64,000 nucleotides of DNA from Heliopora coerulea. Lineage: Eukaryota; Cnidaria; Anthozoa; Scleralcyonacea; Helioporidae. A program made the position numbers and the translations under genes. The notes under the pieces were generated by a model that was not told the origin of the DNA, made no database searches, and was given only the letters and a program-made list of their open reading frames with translations. The stretch lies in NCBI GenBank assembly GCA_030142905.1, contig JASJOG010000137.1, positions 310,001 to 374,000 of the forward strand. Reading direction: 5' to 3'. Shown piece after piece: positions 12,985 to 25,000 of the stretch. Numbering within the stretch: the stretch's first letter is position 1; every line of letters begins with the position of its first letter.

Positions 12985-14175
12985 CAAAAACAAAGGAAAA
13001 AAGAAAAAGAGAGGTGCCTCGTCAGTTTGGTAATTTATTTTCGTGAAAATATATAACTTGTAACTCGGTTTGACTTTGTCGAAATATATTTGAAATTCTT
13101 AAACTCATTTCTGTCTTTTGAAGAAATATTTTGCGAGTATTTTCAAACAAAACTCTTCGGGAAACAGTACAGGAAAGTGTAAAAATCGCGTAGGAGACTA
13201 AAACTGAAGTACAAGCCCGCATAGGGGACTGAAACTGACGTCCAAAATTGGCTTCCATGGACGGCCATCTTGGCTTCACTTTTCATTGGCCAGTTAGCAT
13301 TCCAGATATGGAAATTGAGTTCACTGTTCCCTCCATGAGCGGCCATCTTGGTTTCACTTTTTGCCCGAGCAAATGACTGGGAGTTAGCATTCCAGATATG
13401 GAAATTGAGTTCACTAGTCTGGCCTTACTATTGAGTGAAGCCGACATGGGGGGAAGCCATGTGGGTCCATAAGCGTAGGGGGCAGGGGACAGGGGGGCAA
13501 CTGCCCCCCAAAATTTGGAGAAGACCAGATTCGGGCAAATAGCTCAGGTAGAATTGGGAAAAATAAATTTCTAAGCGTGATTAAAACAGAAAAATTTTAA
13601 AAAATCGGGGACGATGAACAAGAGTTTGGATATTAGTGTGCATTCAGGTTGCCATATATATACCGTGTGCAGTATGTAATTGTTATTCCTAGGTTTTTTC
13701 AAACTAAACATTCGAGCAGAGCGATTCGGGCAGATCGTCTCTGCCCCCCCCCCCCCCCCCAAATGATTAGGGCCCGTACGCCTGTGTGTGGGTCACGGAC
13801 AGTTAATTCTAACAAATATGCAGTCCTAACGACATTATCTCCCACTTAACCAAGGACAAAAAAGAAAATTGTCAAAAAATCTGAAATTTGGGTGAAGTTT
13901 TATGAAAATAGATTGCGTTTTTATCGCGAAGGGGACTGGGATGACCTGCAAATTGACCTACATGTCAGCCTCCATGATGGCTTCAAAATACAGTTGCAGG
14001 TATCGTTCCAGTCACTGATCAGTGGATCCAGTCTTTTTAGAGTTCAATGTTTGAACCACAGAATAAAGGAATGACTAGAAGGGCCACTCGGGGTTGCAAA
14101 GTGTCCACGTTTTCCAGTGCGCATGCGCTAGATCCGCCATTTTCTTAGCCAGTAAACTCCAGTCAGTTCAACCAG
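12985..14175. repeat. composite of dispersed repeats shared with 62.9-63.3 kb
   Basis: Positions 13060-13215 match 63020-63150 in the same orientation (aaactcattt.tgtcttttgaag and gtattttcaaacaaa blocks). Positions 13320-13400 match 62895-62960 in reverse complement. An inner insertion at about 13470-13795 starts with gcgtagggggcagggg and ends in a long C run and cccgtacgc. It resembles another short inverted-repeat transposon, but its boundaries are uncertain. Confidence 0.5.
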
Positions 14176-14275
14176 GATCACGATGGTGAAAAACGAAGAT
14201 GGGTCATTAAAATGGCTGCAGCTGAAAAACTATCTTCACGATTTTCATGGGGAAGTAGTATCCTGTAGAGAGAAG
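14040..14275 (+). repeat. promoter-like repeat arm with NRF-1 and YY1 motifs
   Basis: The segment contains the palindrome gcgcatgcgc (NRF-1-type site) and ccgccatttt (YY1-type site). A start codon at 14183 heads a 31-codon frame ending at the donor-like gagaag|gtaagg near 14275. However, 14050-14170 is repeated in reverse complement at about 16520-16665 and in part at 63150-63270, so the most economical view is a dispersed repeat carrying a promoter-like end. I found no downstream exon that continues this frame. Confidence 0.4.
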
Positions 14276-14859
14276 GTAAGGGATTATTCTGCTTGTAATT
14301 AGAAGGAATGTAAACAAATTTTCTGTGCAGAATACGGGTATAGAGTTGAATCAATTGCACTTGTCCGTTATATTTTTCGTTATATTTTTATATCCACTTA
14401 CTAATTTCTAACTCATCGACAATAAATTCCAATGGATCTGATTTTAAAATACTTCTAAAATCGTGAGAGCAACGTTCTATGACTCATAAGTCATAAAGTG
14501 ACACAAAAAAATTCGATAGTAGGAATTGCTTTAAAATGTTGATCGCAGTTTTTTCATTCAAGTTTTAAATTTGATCCTTGATATGTTTAACGCATTATTA
14601 TGATTTTATACCTATAACTACTACGCAACAAAGAGTTACGATGTTAAAAAGTTTTACTTGGAATGCCATTATAGGCTTGCAGTCAACTTTCAGAGCGCTA
14701 AGTTGTATCAATCGCTTTTAGCAGTGTGACATGGACTTACAGGGACCAAGAACTGCAACCAATTTTACATTTCCACTTCCGGACATCAGTATAAGAAACC
14801 ACGTTTAGAGAGCAAAGATTACAAATTTCATCCAATAGTCATAAATCAGGAATACTCTA

Positions 14860-15014
14860 TATAAAACAAAACATAATCTGAAGATCAGCATCTTGAGAAA
14901 TCCAAGATATGGATTGAAACAAGACGAGAAATGAGTTTGTGATATTTCAATTTTATTATTTCGGATTATGTTTTGTTTTATATTTTTTCAAATTGTCGGC
15001 TGGTATTGGTTTTT
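14860..15014. mobile_element. retroposon-like element, copy 1, with 12-bp target-site duplication
   Basis: This 155-bp element begins tataaaacaaaacataatc and ends ggctggtattggttttt. It is flanked on both sides by aggaatactcta (14848-14859 and 15015-15026). The same element, rearranged into a palindrome, lies at 50740-50919 with a different duplication. A 12-bp duplication of different sequence at each site argues for retroposition rather than cut-and-paste transposition. No coding frame; parent family not identified. Confidence 0.75.
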
Positions 15015-15026
15015 AGGAATACTCTA

Positions 15027-16480
15027 ATATGGGGGATTTAACAGGACACATACTTTCCTGAAATGAAATGTTACTGGAATGTCTAGAGAGAATTTATGAT
15101 TTTAATCACTGGTTTCTATTTAATTTTTAGCTTATGAATATTCTGTTCAACTGTTTTAAACTTGCCTGTCCATTGAGAAACAAGGGATTCCTATTTGGAA
15201 GATGTCATGAGAACATTTATAGTTAAAAGTGCAGTCATCAAGATCACCATTATACAAACTTCTAATTCATTCATGGATTGTCCATTGTTGCAATCTGGGA
15301 CTATATTCAAATTCAGTGATGTGGTGTTTTCTTCATATTTTGAAACGTTCAAATAAGAGCAAAAAGACCATGTTGTTCAGAGTTCGTGTAATGATTTAGT
15401 ACATGTTTACAAGACTGATATAAGTAATCTACAACTCCAATTTTGGTCAATTACTCCTGTATTTAAAAAATAACTCAGGACTGTAATATAATTACCAGTA
15501 AATCAGAGCTGGATAAAATGTGTCCGCTTGTATGTGGGGTAAGTTTTGCTTTTGGCTAAGTATAAAATTAGAAATTTGGAATCCCAATGCTCAAGCAAAA
15601 AACTTGACAGAATGACAGAATCAACCATATCATTGGATCTGTTAGGAAATTCTTCTTCAGCTAGCTGTTTGATTTATCGTCTGAAACCGTTTATTAAGTA
15701 TGTGAAGAAATGAAATATGCCACAATTATTAAGACATTGATGTTGTCAAATCTTTTGGTCACTGGATCAAAAAATAACAGATAAAAATAGCTCGAACTTT
15801 GATCAAACTTAGGAATATCACATGCACTAACAGTGTCTAAGATATTTTGAATAACCATAAAACTGTAAAGTCACTTTGATAAACACTTCCCAATCTGCAA
15901 TAAGAGTTTTCGAGTGGGAAGTACGTAGAGAATGCACATGGTCACCGCAATTAATCTACTAACAGTTATACAAAATATCTTGTTACCAAGATCGCAAAGG
16001 TAATCTTAAGGCGGTGAATTTATCATAATTCAATATTTCGAAATAATTACCGTTCTTTTAATGGGAAAATGAAAGAGCAGAAAACGATAATGCCTGGAAT
16101 AACAATGCAAAATATCATGACTCCAGAGGCTGTTGCAAGTAAAGCCCTTTCTATCTCTATCAGATCAGACGTTTTTGCCAAAAGATAAACACTTTTTGAT
16201 TAAAAAATTGAAGAGTTTACCAGCAACGATAATATGAACTGTAAAAAAGCCTATCTTCGTCTATCGCTGAAAGCCAACGGATGAAGCAAACGCAAGGTCA
16301 TTGAATCGTCAGATTTATCAAGTAAGCGACGAAGAAATGAACTAGTATTTTCTCGATCTAAATTTGTTCAATCACCTTCTAAGTAACCATTACAAAACTA
16401 TTCACCTACCTCTCCTCTTGTCGCAACTGACGTGGAAAAGAAAATCGGCCGCCAAGAACTTGAGATATAGCCGCTCAAAT
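15027..16480. other. AT-rich interval, one doubtful minus-strand frame
   Basis: No supported gene. On the minus strand about 16190-16053 reads as a hydrophobic peptide (core GVMIFCIVIPGIIVFCSFIF) ending in a GTAATT donor-like site. There are no partner exons and no start codon. Listed for completeness only. Confidence 0.25.
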
Positions 16481-16489
16481 CATCCAATC

Positions 16490-16670
16490 CTCCTACATAT
16501 TTGCTGTTGGGCTGGCTGCAGTTTACTGGCTAGGAATATGGCGGCAGTCTTATTTCCGGGAAGCGCGGAGCAATATGCGCGAGGACAAAAACTTCGGAGG
16601 TTCCGACGCAAGTGGCCCTTCTGGTCATTCCTTATTCTGTGGTTGAACTACGTATGGTCTCTATAGCTTC
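16490..16670 (-). repeat. inverted copy of the 14.05-14.17 kb repeat arm
   Basis: Reverse complement of this stretch matches 14050-14170, including accacagaataagg, gaagggccact and tagccagtaaact. It carries atggcggc (YY1-type) instead of the NRF-1 palindrome. With 14.05-14.17 kb it brackets about 2.4 kb as an inverted pair. Confidence 0.55.
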
Positions 16671-17084
16671 CGACAGCGTTGAGATGCTTGTATTCGGATT
16701 TGTTGTTTTGCTCCGCTGGCGAATTCCTTTGAAAATGTGAGAATAAAATTACGATTTTGAAATGGCTAACGTTATTATATTTTAAAAGTCATTTGAACAA
16801 AAGCAGCTTTCTATGAAAAATGATACATATGAATACTGACTGAGCGAATTTTAGTAAATCCATTTCAATTTTAAGTATCTCAGGGTTTTCCCAAAACAGG
16901 CCTTATGTATCATGGGTCCTTTTTACACATTCTTAAAATCCATCCATCCTTTTCTGTGGAAATACAGCTTAGATTATTTTTGGAGTAGGACAAAAATAAA
17001 AGTGGAATTTTCCTTTTTCAGTCATGTCATAAAAACGTCAAAATAGCATAATGGAAATCAAACAATAGAACCAGTGGGGAGTAG

Positions 17085-17345
17085 CAAGCAGGGGGGTCAC
17101 TGGGGCGGCGGTTCCCCTAATATTTTATTTTGGGAGGCCGCAAAATCGTTCGGCCCCCTTAAAGACAGATACAGTAACACTATGCAAAGTGTTTTCTTTT
17201 TTCCATCACACGTACTTGCATTTCAAAATTAAAATATTTATATAATAAACAGTTAAAATATCTATATAATAAATAACTAAAATATCTATATGATTAAAAA
17301 TCAAATGTAGTGCACCCATTCACCTCCTACACCACTGAATAGAAC
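17085..17345. repeat. dispersed repeat end, homologous to 24.3-24.8 kb in inverse orientation
   Basis: Positions 17144-17222 match the reverse complement of 24700-24790 (gtaacactatgcaaagtgtt, ccatcacacgtac). The G-rich start at about 17085-17140 resembles the aggggggtc segment at 24310. This looks like a non-autonomous DNA transposon family; exact termini are not resolved. Confidence 0.5.
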
Positions 17346-18057
17346 TTTAGAAACTTACATCACAAACAGGTTGTCATTGTTGGTTCTCAAATCTCTGAAG
17401 CCCTATGATTATGTTGATGTCTATGTTGATTCTAACCTTGCTTAGCAAAGTCGTTAATGTCCGTCAAACTAAATACATGCGAACGTTCTTGCTTTTTGTA
17501 GCAGGGGTAAACAATATTGTACTGCATCCCACGACCAGTGTTGCGGACAATGTTGCTCACTCGCGATAACAAAGTTCTTCCGTAAAATGGAGTTTACATT
17601 TGGTGAAAGAAATCTTCGAGTGTCAGAATACGATATTTTAAAACCCAACTGAGATCAGTTGCGAAACTGTACCTCTTAGGCTGAGAATCGAGTCCGTGAC
17701 CCTGCAAATCTGGCGAAGGCTACTAGATGCCCTCCAAATGCCGTTGCCAACACCTTGGCCACGAATTCTGCGTGTATTATTGTGGCGAATGCCGACCAAG
17801 TGAAAGGTATATTTAATGAATATTTGGCATTTATACCCGATTCAATAAACTCCTTCGACGACAGAGGCTGTCGTAGCCTCTGTCGACCGAGCACTGCATT
17901 AAATTCATAGCGTCGCCAGTTCGATTCCCAGAGAAGGCCTTAGGGTCGCATTTATCCCAACTGGTTCTGGTTGAGCCAGAAAACACTCAATCACATGAAA
18001 TGGAGTTGATATTTGGTGAAGCAAATTTTCTCCTGTCAGAATGGTATATTTCAAACT
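17346..18057. other. unassigned non-coding interval
   Basis: No motif-bearing frame or RNA gene. The near-identical phrases around 17589-17640 and 17998-18050 (aaatggagtt.a.atttggtga) point to an old local duplication. Confidence 0.4.
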
Positions 18058-18200
18058 TCAAATTAAATTATTTGAATTTTTGTCAGTTTGAGTGTGTTCT
18101 AACATCCTTGTCGTAAAATGACGAGTGGTTTCGCCAATGTAACGAGAACTACATCCCACGCAAGTACTTGGCCTGGTACTGTGCCTGTATTCCAAATTTG
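18058..18200 (-). mobile_element. Penelope-like element fragment with GIY-YIG endonuclease motif
   Basis: The minus strand encodes CVGCSSRYIGETTRHFTTRMLEH. The order CxxC, then a YIGET core, a conserved Arg and a terminal EH is the GIY-YIG endonuclease signature found at the C-terminus of Penelope-like retroelement proteins. Only this short piece is recognisable; the reverse transcriptase is not present upstream. A decayed fragment. Confidence 0.65.
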
Positions 18201-18649
18201 ATAGCTTCGTATCAGTGCTGTTGTTGCCCCTCCCTTCGACTGTTAAAGAACATCCCACGCCTATGTCAATGGTAAGCAACATTTTCAGAACAAGGATAAA
18301 CGAGACTGTTCGTTCATCAATGCCGTTCATCCATGATAACAACATTGCCAAAACGTCTTTCTTTTAACCATGTTGCAGCAACTCGAGAGATTTTTTGCGT
18401 GTGTACGTTTACTTTAATATTAGGAATGTTCTTGGGTGACTTACGTCAGGCCTGAATTGGACAATAGACGTTTTGTAGGGGAGGTACCTGGCAACGGTCT
18501 TCCAGAATATTTTGGAATTCTTACATCTCCAGTATTTCCTGTATTTTGAGAACATTTTTCGGGCCAATATAAATTAGCCAAGCAGCAACAGCTTTTTAGA
18601 TAAAAATAAAAAGTATGCGGATCATTTCAGTTGGTAAACAACTACACTT

Positions 18650-19860
18650 CCAACAGTCTTTTCAACCATGTTAATACACTTTCTGGGGTTCATTACTAGA
18701 AAAGATATTATCGTTACTATTTAACATCAACCTTGAACTCAATAACGTGAATATACATTCAATTTATTGAATCGACACCCATTTACCCTTTTGTCATGTT
18801 CATTTAAAATTTTGTCATAGAAAGTAATGTTTATTAGCATAGATACGCAATCATTTGCATCAAAGTTGAGCATCCAATAGTACCAGCTGACAAACATTAA
18901 CACCGTTCCACTATACATTAGGGAGAATAAAATTTCAATTATGCAAGACGTTTGTTCAGTCTATTCCAGGGTCGATTTAAGGTTACAGGGAATCCCGACA
19001 TGCATAGATAAGAAGATTAGGAGATAAAACTATAAAAATTCGTAAATAAACTGAATTCGGTTGGACATGCAGTTAAAACCTGTTTTATTTCGCCAATATA
19101 TCGATGATGGCTTTACCATTTTTCGCTCTGCTGACCCCGTTCTGCTCTTCTGATCGCCTTTCAGAACTATCTTAACTGACAACATCGAATTATCGTGTTT
19201 TCTGGCGAGTTAAGTGGCGTTTACATGGAAGCGAGCCAGCCCTTCTGCTAGGACTGACTCTTTTTGCCGGGATCTCGCTTCCAGGTGAAATCCCTTGGAC
19301 ATCTTTAGCTGTTCATTACCAGAAAATATACTATTATTAACGCCAACCTCAAACTCATTAACGTAAAGATACATACATTTTATTCAATCGACATTAACTA
19401 GCGTAGATACGCAACCACTTGCATCAACAGGCATTCTATAGTGCCGACAGACGAACATTAACACCATTCTACTATACATTAGGGAAAATAAAATTTCAAT
19501 TACGCAGGAGAAATATCTTGCCAAACTGAAATTTTATTATCCTTAAGGATCCTAAGGTATAATAGAATGATGTTAATGGTCGTCTGTTGGTGCTTTAGAA
19601 TGACCTTTGATGCAAATGTTTGCGTATCTACGCAAGTGAATGTCGATCGAATAAAATGAATATATTTTTGCGTTAATGAGTTTGAGTTTGGCGTTAATGA
19701 TAGTATATTTTCTGGTAATGAACTGCAAAAAGTGTAATACCTATTTACGTTTACATGTGAATAGGACCAGTCCTCCTAAGCGAGATCTCGCTATTGACTA
19801 CCCGAGATTCGCCTAGGACTGAGGGCTAGAATTTTCCCATGTAAACACACGTAGGAGCCA
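18650..19860. mobile_element. fold-back transposon with about 210-bp inverted arms plus a partial copy
   Basis: Positions 19309-19525 are repeated as an inverted arm at about 19525-19727. Shared landmarks are cattaccagaaaatatact, gcgtagatacgca and cattctactatac, meeting near the centre aaggatccta. The outer ends gcgtttacatggaagcgagc (about 19210) and cccatgtaaacac (about 19838) are also inverted, giving a unit near 640 bp. A third, diverged direct copy of the arm lies at 18660-18950. No coding capacity. Confidence 0.7.
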
Positions 19861-19894
19861 TTTCACTGACCTATATATGACCGTTATGTATAGG

Positions 19895-20110
19895 TCAGAG
19901 GGCCGTTTACACGAGCCTGGATTGGTACCCAACCCAGGCCCGTGTAAACGGCCCCGAAGAAGGGCTGGTCTATAACGCATGCGTCCAACAACCAGCCTTA
20001 CTAAAAAGGCCAGAAAATTCCTATGTAAATGCGAAGTGAAATCCAGCCCTCTTCCTAGGGCTAGCTCTTCCAAGATGATTGGTTCGCCTCCATATAAACA
20101 CCCCTTTGGG
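19895..20110. mobile_element. short hairpin element, gtttacacgagcctgg type
   Basis: ggccgtttacacgagcctgg is followed within 20 bases by its near inverse ccaggcccgtgtaaacggcc. The next 150 bases carry further gccagccct / agggctggt inverses. It probably belongs to the same broad family as the preceding fold-back, since both start with a gtttaca motif. No gene. Confidence 0.45.
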
Positions 20111-20960
20111 CGTCTTAATGGCCGGTTCCCCTTATACATCCGCTGAATACAACTACGAGAATGCCTTTCGAAATCTTAGCTTGTTTGTAATGTTAATCGG
20201 AGCAATTGTCTTTCCATTCGCTTTGGGAATTCAATGTTTGCCCGAAAATGAAAAAACCACGAAGTATTCTGGTAGTTATATTCAGCTAACGTAATAAAGG
20301 GAGCCTGCTTTTGATCGCACAAACGGCTTTTCAACTTCTGTTTATCAGAACCCACGTTCACCGGTTTATTTACAAATTTTGATTGTTTTATTCCCTAATC
20401 TTTTAAACGTGGTCTCGCCTACAATATACGACATATAAACGGTCATTTTAAAATTTACTGTTCATACCATACCAAATGTATATTTCAAGCTCTTAACCAA
20501 ATTTAGCTTATAGCACTTTTGCTATCATACATCTGCTTCAAAATAATTTCGCAGTTGGAGGCCCTAAGTGTACTACTACATGCACGTCTTAAACATTAAA
20601 ATGTCCAAAGTACTTAATCCTTTCATCCACAAATTCTTTTTCCTTTTTTCCCCTTTTTTTCTCTTTCCTTTTTTTGTCTGGTAGAGACCATATATTGGAC
20701 AAAGTACGCTGTCTTTTTTGCCATTGAGCTTTTGTTTACGAGGAAAACCACGCAAAACGCGTGTTTTCTGATGGCTGGTAAATACTAGCGCAAACATTTT
20801 GGGACATATCCATAGTTGCTTCTCCACAGTTTTAGTTTTATTGATCAATTAATACACTTTAGTCGGGGACTTTTTTTCCACTTGATGTTACGCCACATTT
20901 CCTCCAGATGTCAAGATTCATTAAATTATGAAAGTACAAATTTTGGGTTTTTCGGCAGAA
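20111..20960. other. unassigned interval
   Basis: No recognised exon or element. A pyrimidine-rich stretch at about 20636-20680 is the only compositional feature. Confidence 0.4.
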
Positions 20961-21065
20961 ATGGGGGGCTCTGTCCCCCAACTTTAAAAGTGGGGGGGCT
21001 CTGTCCCCCAACTTTAAAAGTGAGGGGGCTCAAGCCCCCCTTGCCCCCCTATATCTCCACCCCTG
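20961..21065. repeat. G/C-run tandem repeat, gggctctgtcccccaacttt unit
   Basis: The unit ggggctctgtcccccaactttaaaagt occurs twice in tandem and a third time with changes (ggggctcaagccccccttgc). Such G-run/C-run ends are typical of short non-autonomous DNA transposons; the partner end is not identified. Confidence 0.5.
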
Positions 21066-22044
21066 TTACACAAAAACTGTTGACCAAAACCCAGGACAGT
21101 TTACAAGCTTTGCGTTCACTTAAGTTTCTCGATAACCGGCATTGTAAAAACAGCAACATTATAATGTTTAACGGCTCAGCAATAGCAAAGAATACAAAAG
21201 TCAAACTCTTACGCATTGTTCAGCGTTCTTTTCCAATACTGACCATAAAAGTCGTAATTATTGTGCTCTTTTAATCTGTTTTTGGGCTACGAAAGTTTAA
21301 AAGATTTAGTGGAGGGTTTCTCCGTGCTCTCAAAACGTCACTTCTGGTGACTTCATTTTTACCTCCTTACGCTTAATAAGCTATTATTCCTTTTTCCTTT
21401 CAAATTTTTGCCGTCTGACAAATCAGAAATATAATTGTACAAAACCCTAATTTTTTTAGATTCTGATCCTGAGAATTTGAGCATAAAAATATGTTGGATG
21501 ACATTGAATAAAAGATTGAAATTTACGAGAGCACTGCTAAGAGCCATCACACAGCTGAGAGGTGAAAATGTCATGTTCGGGTTTTGCTCCAAGGCGGAAA
21601 GTCATGCTTTGAGTGATCGCAGTGAGAGGAAACAATAAAGTGTAAACATATTTGTTATGTCTTTTGCTCGATTTGATTAAGCGTCTCCATTCCCCGTCCA
21701 ATCAACATTAAGAACTGTAATAACCAGATATAATAACAAATAATAAGATATTCCAACATTGTTCCAGCAAATTTAGGTGTGCTTCAGATGCTCCGTAAAC
21801 TTGGACAACAAAAATACTTAAAAGGTATGTTGTATAGTCGGCAAATTTACTTGAAAGGTGTTCCGATGGTACCAGTATCTTATAAAATGAAACTAATGCT
21901 AATTTACTCTGATTGACTTTACCTTTTTTTAGCGACATGATTGTTAATTAATCCTTTTTACTTCAGACTGGAGATGAAATGGTTCACCTCAAACGGAGAA
22001 TCTTTGTCTTGAGAGTAACATCTAATGCCAACTTCATATATACA
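21066..22044. other. 5' flank of the type II receptor gene
   Basis: No other gene is seen. An ATG at 21979 is in frame with the receptor start at 22045 and would add 22 residues. I prefer the inner ATG because it puts a hydrophobic signal sequence at the N-terminus. No clear TATA or initiator motif can be assigned. Confidence 0.4.
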
Positions 22045-25000
22045 ATGGAACATAAACGACTGAAAATTTTGATTCAATTTCTTTTTGTATTTTGTATATT
22101 GACCAAAGCAGGTACGTGTAGCTATCGATTTACAATCAATTTTAACTTTACGATTAATTTGCTTTTAGTTCAAGACAAGTTAAGTTAGAAATATTTGCCT
22201 ATTTTTCAAATCTATCAAAATTTATGAGCGATGAAGTGGTCATGAGCGAACAATTCCCTTTCATATGAGGATCACCAAGATTTTCTTCTTCCTTACCAAT
22301 GCTCAAAAGTTCATAACACTCCCACAGGTGTGTTCCTGTGACACATAGTCTGCGAAACATATCAAAGCTCATTTCCTGACCATCTGTTGTTTTCATAAAA
22401 ATTCAGGCAGGATCCAATAGCCATAGTTGTTATGTTGTTTTTCAGGCTTTTGTCAAAAATACATTTAACAGACTCCAGGCCTAAATTGGTAAACAGCCGA
22501 AAAGAATAAAACTAAATACGTGCGTTTGAACACAAGCTTTTGCCCAAAATATTGTTGTTCGCTGCCTAATTGTTGCGGTGGTTTACCACCTTAAAGTTCC
22601 TCTGCTACATAGGGTGATCTTTTCGTCTCAATCACCTCCAGATGTTGGGAGTCAGGAAGACCATGGCACCCTTTCCACCTGTTCTAAAACGCTTCCGTCA
22701 GTTCTAAATTTTAGAATGACGCTTTGAAGGGTAGCCAGATTGTAATCTGAGCAATCAGGCCCTTAGAAAGTTTTTCCCCGAAAATTGGTTGGAGTTGGTC
22801 AAAGTGTTGGCTAGGATTAGGGTTAGGATTAGGTTGAGTTCAGGTTGCCCAGATTACAATCTGGCCACGCTTCAAAGCGTTATTCTAAACTTTAGAACTG
22901 ACCCTATAAGCGTTTTACAACTGACCCTATAAGCGTTTTACAACTGGCGGAACGGTTGACCATGGGATCTTAACCCGTTCTCAACAGTGGTGGACTTACA
23001 TTACTTTAATCTGACTAACGGCAGACAACTTAACACGTCAAGGAAAGACCTATCATCTGAAAACAGTTAATAACTATATCATTAACTTTTTCCATACTGT
23101 AGAGACCGATCGTCTGGTTTGGGTCAATGTTGGAAAATATCGGAAATGACTAAATATTTAGTCCTTGAAAATTCATCTCACATTTGTGAACCTGCAACTT
23201 TGCGTCAGAAAAATTGCTATGTAGACTAGAGAGACTATTATTTAACACACACATGCAGGTAATGGTTTCTTGACGTCACAAATAAAGATAATTTTCCGAA
23301 AAAACAACTCGGGAAACTTAATAACTCAGTAATAAACGTAACACACGATATACTGAAGAAGAACAGGTGAATAAAGATACTATTTTTAAACAACGGTCCG
23401 TGGAAAGGAAATATCAAGTCAAAAGTACAACTCAACTTGTGTTGAAGGAAGCCCTGTCTAATCTTTGAATTCCTGGTTTTAAAACTGAAGCTTTTTCTTT
23501 TGCATCAGGAAGATACCTCTTACTCTAGTACATGAGCCGTTTTACTTTAGACTTGTTAGCAGTTAGATATTTCAGGAAATTATTTGCTCCATTGAAAGCT
23601 ACAGCGGTTGACAAGAGAATAAGTTAGGAGACTTCATTACACTGTTATCTAATTCAACTCTTCTGCCAAATTGATCAGTACAAAAGCCTTTCTGAATCTT
23701 TTTTCGCGGAATAGAAGACTGCTTTAGGACGAATAAATTTTCCTGAAAACTAGGACGAAAACAGTGGCGCACCCAAGGATGAGGGGCTTGGAAGGCTTTC
23801 GCCCCTCCCTTATCAGCTACAGAAATGATTTCTATTTGCATCCATTCAAAAAAATGCTGGGTAAAATTAATAGCGAACAGCGTAGAGGGTAGGATACCTC
23901 TGATAGACAACCGTGAGATGCTATCATTTCTCCGTCACCTATCTAGTGTGCTGTGTACAAAAGACTGTCAATTTCTATAACTCTGGAATAGACTTGTAAG
24001 AATTTTAAAATATAAAATGTTCCTGGGGGAACATGCCTCCAGAGCCCCCTAGCTGAGGCTTATTTATTATACTTGCCGGCTCGCCCCACCTTGGAAAATC
24101 CTTGGTGCGCCGTTGGAAGAAAACATTCGTCCACACACAAGAACCTATTTCTTATTACTGAAATGGAGCTTCGGAAAATTCTTTCGTAACTTTATTCCAA
24201 TGTATCCTGCACTTAACGATTTAATGAACAATAACGGAAGCAATGCAGTCACATTGAGCTGCTCGGCTAGGTATAGTAATATAGCAGTGGCGTAGGAAGA
24301 TACTTGAATTTAGGGGGGTCGTGAACAAAGTTTTAGTTCAGGGTGGGCGTTTTTACGTAAATGTTTTCATCGCCTATATTGTTGACAATACTTACTGGGA
24401 CAATACAGTTTTACAACTATGGTAAAGTACATTTCGTGTTTAGGCGAAAGGACTGATTCAGAGGATTTCTAATTTATGACTTAAAAGACTAAATACAATT
24501 ATATAATGCCGTATAGCTTTTCTAACCATTATGAAGGATACAAAAAGTGATCATACATTTATTCCGAGTTTTAGCGGCATCTTCGTGCAACTCTAAATTA
24601 TAGTAAAGTATCAACCATGATTTAAATTTGGGCAGTACATTAGATTTTTAATCAGATAGATATTTTAATTATATGGTATATAGATATTTTAATTTTGAAA
24701 TGCATGTACGTGTGATGGAAAAAAGTAGAAGACACTTTGCATAGTGTTACCATATCTGTTTTTAAGGGTGGCCGAAAGATATTGCGGCGTGCACCTCCTC
24801 GACCAACCAATTTTATAAGGTCCATAAAACGTAACAATAAAACCAGTTTTGTAAGAGATGATACATACAGTATGTGCTTGCTCACGGATGCAAAAATAGG
24901 TACCAACAAAGACAGATAGATAAATCGTTTACGAAATGAAAACATCGCAGTCTTTTAAGAATGATTATATAAAGTTGATTTTTATATGTGCTAAAAATTA

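Noticed and set aside
14183..14275. First exon of a new plus-strand gene after an NRF-1/YY1 promoter
   Set aside because: The surrounding sequence is a three-copy repeat and no continuing exon was found; kept only as a finding.
16053..16190. Membrane-protein-like minus-strand exon
   Set aside because: No start codon, no partner exons and no recognised family; hydrophobic frames are common by chance in AT-rich DNA.
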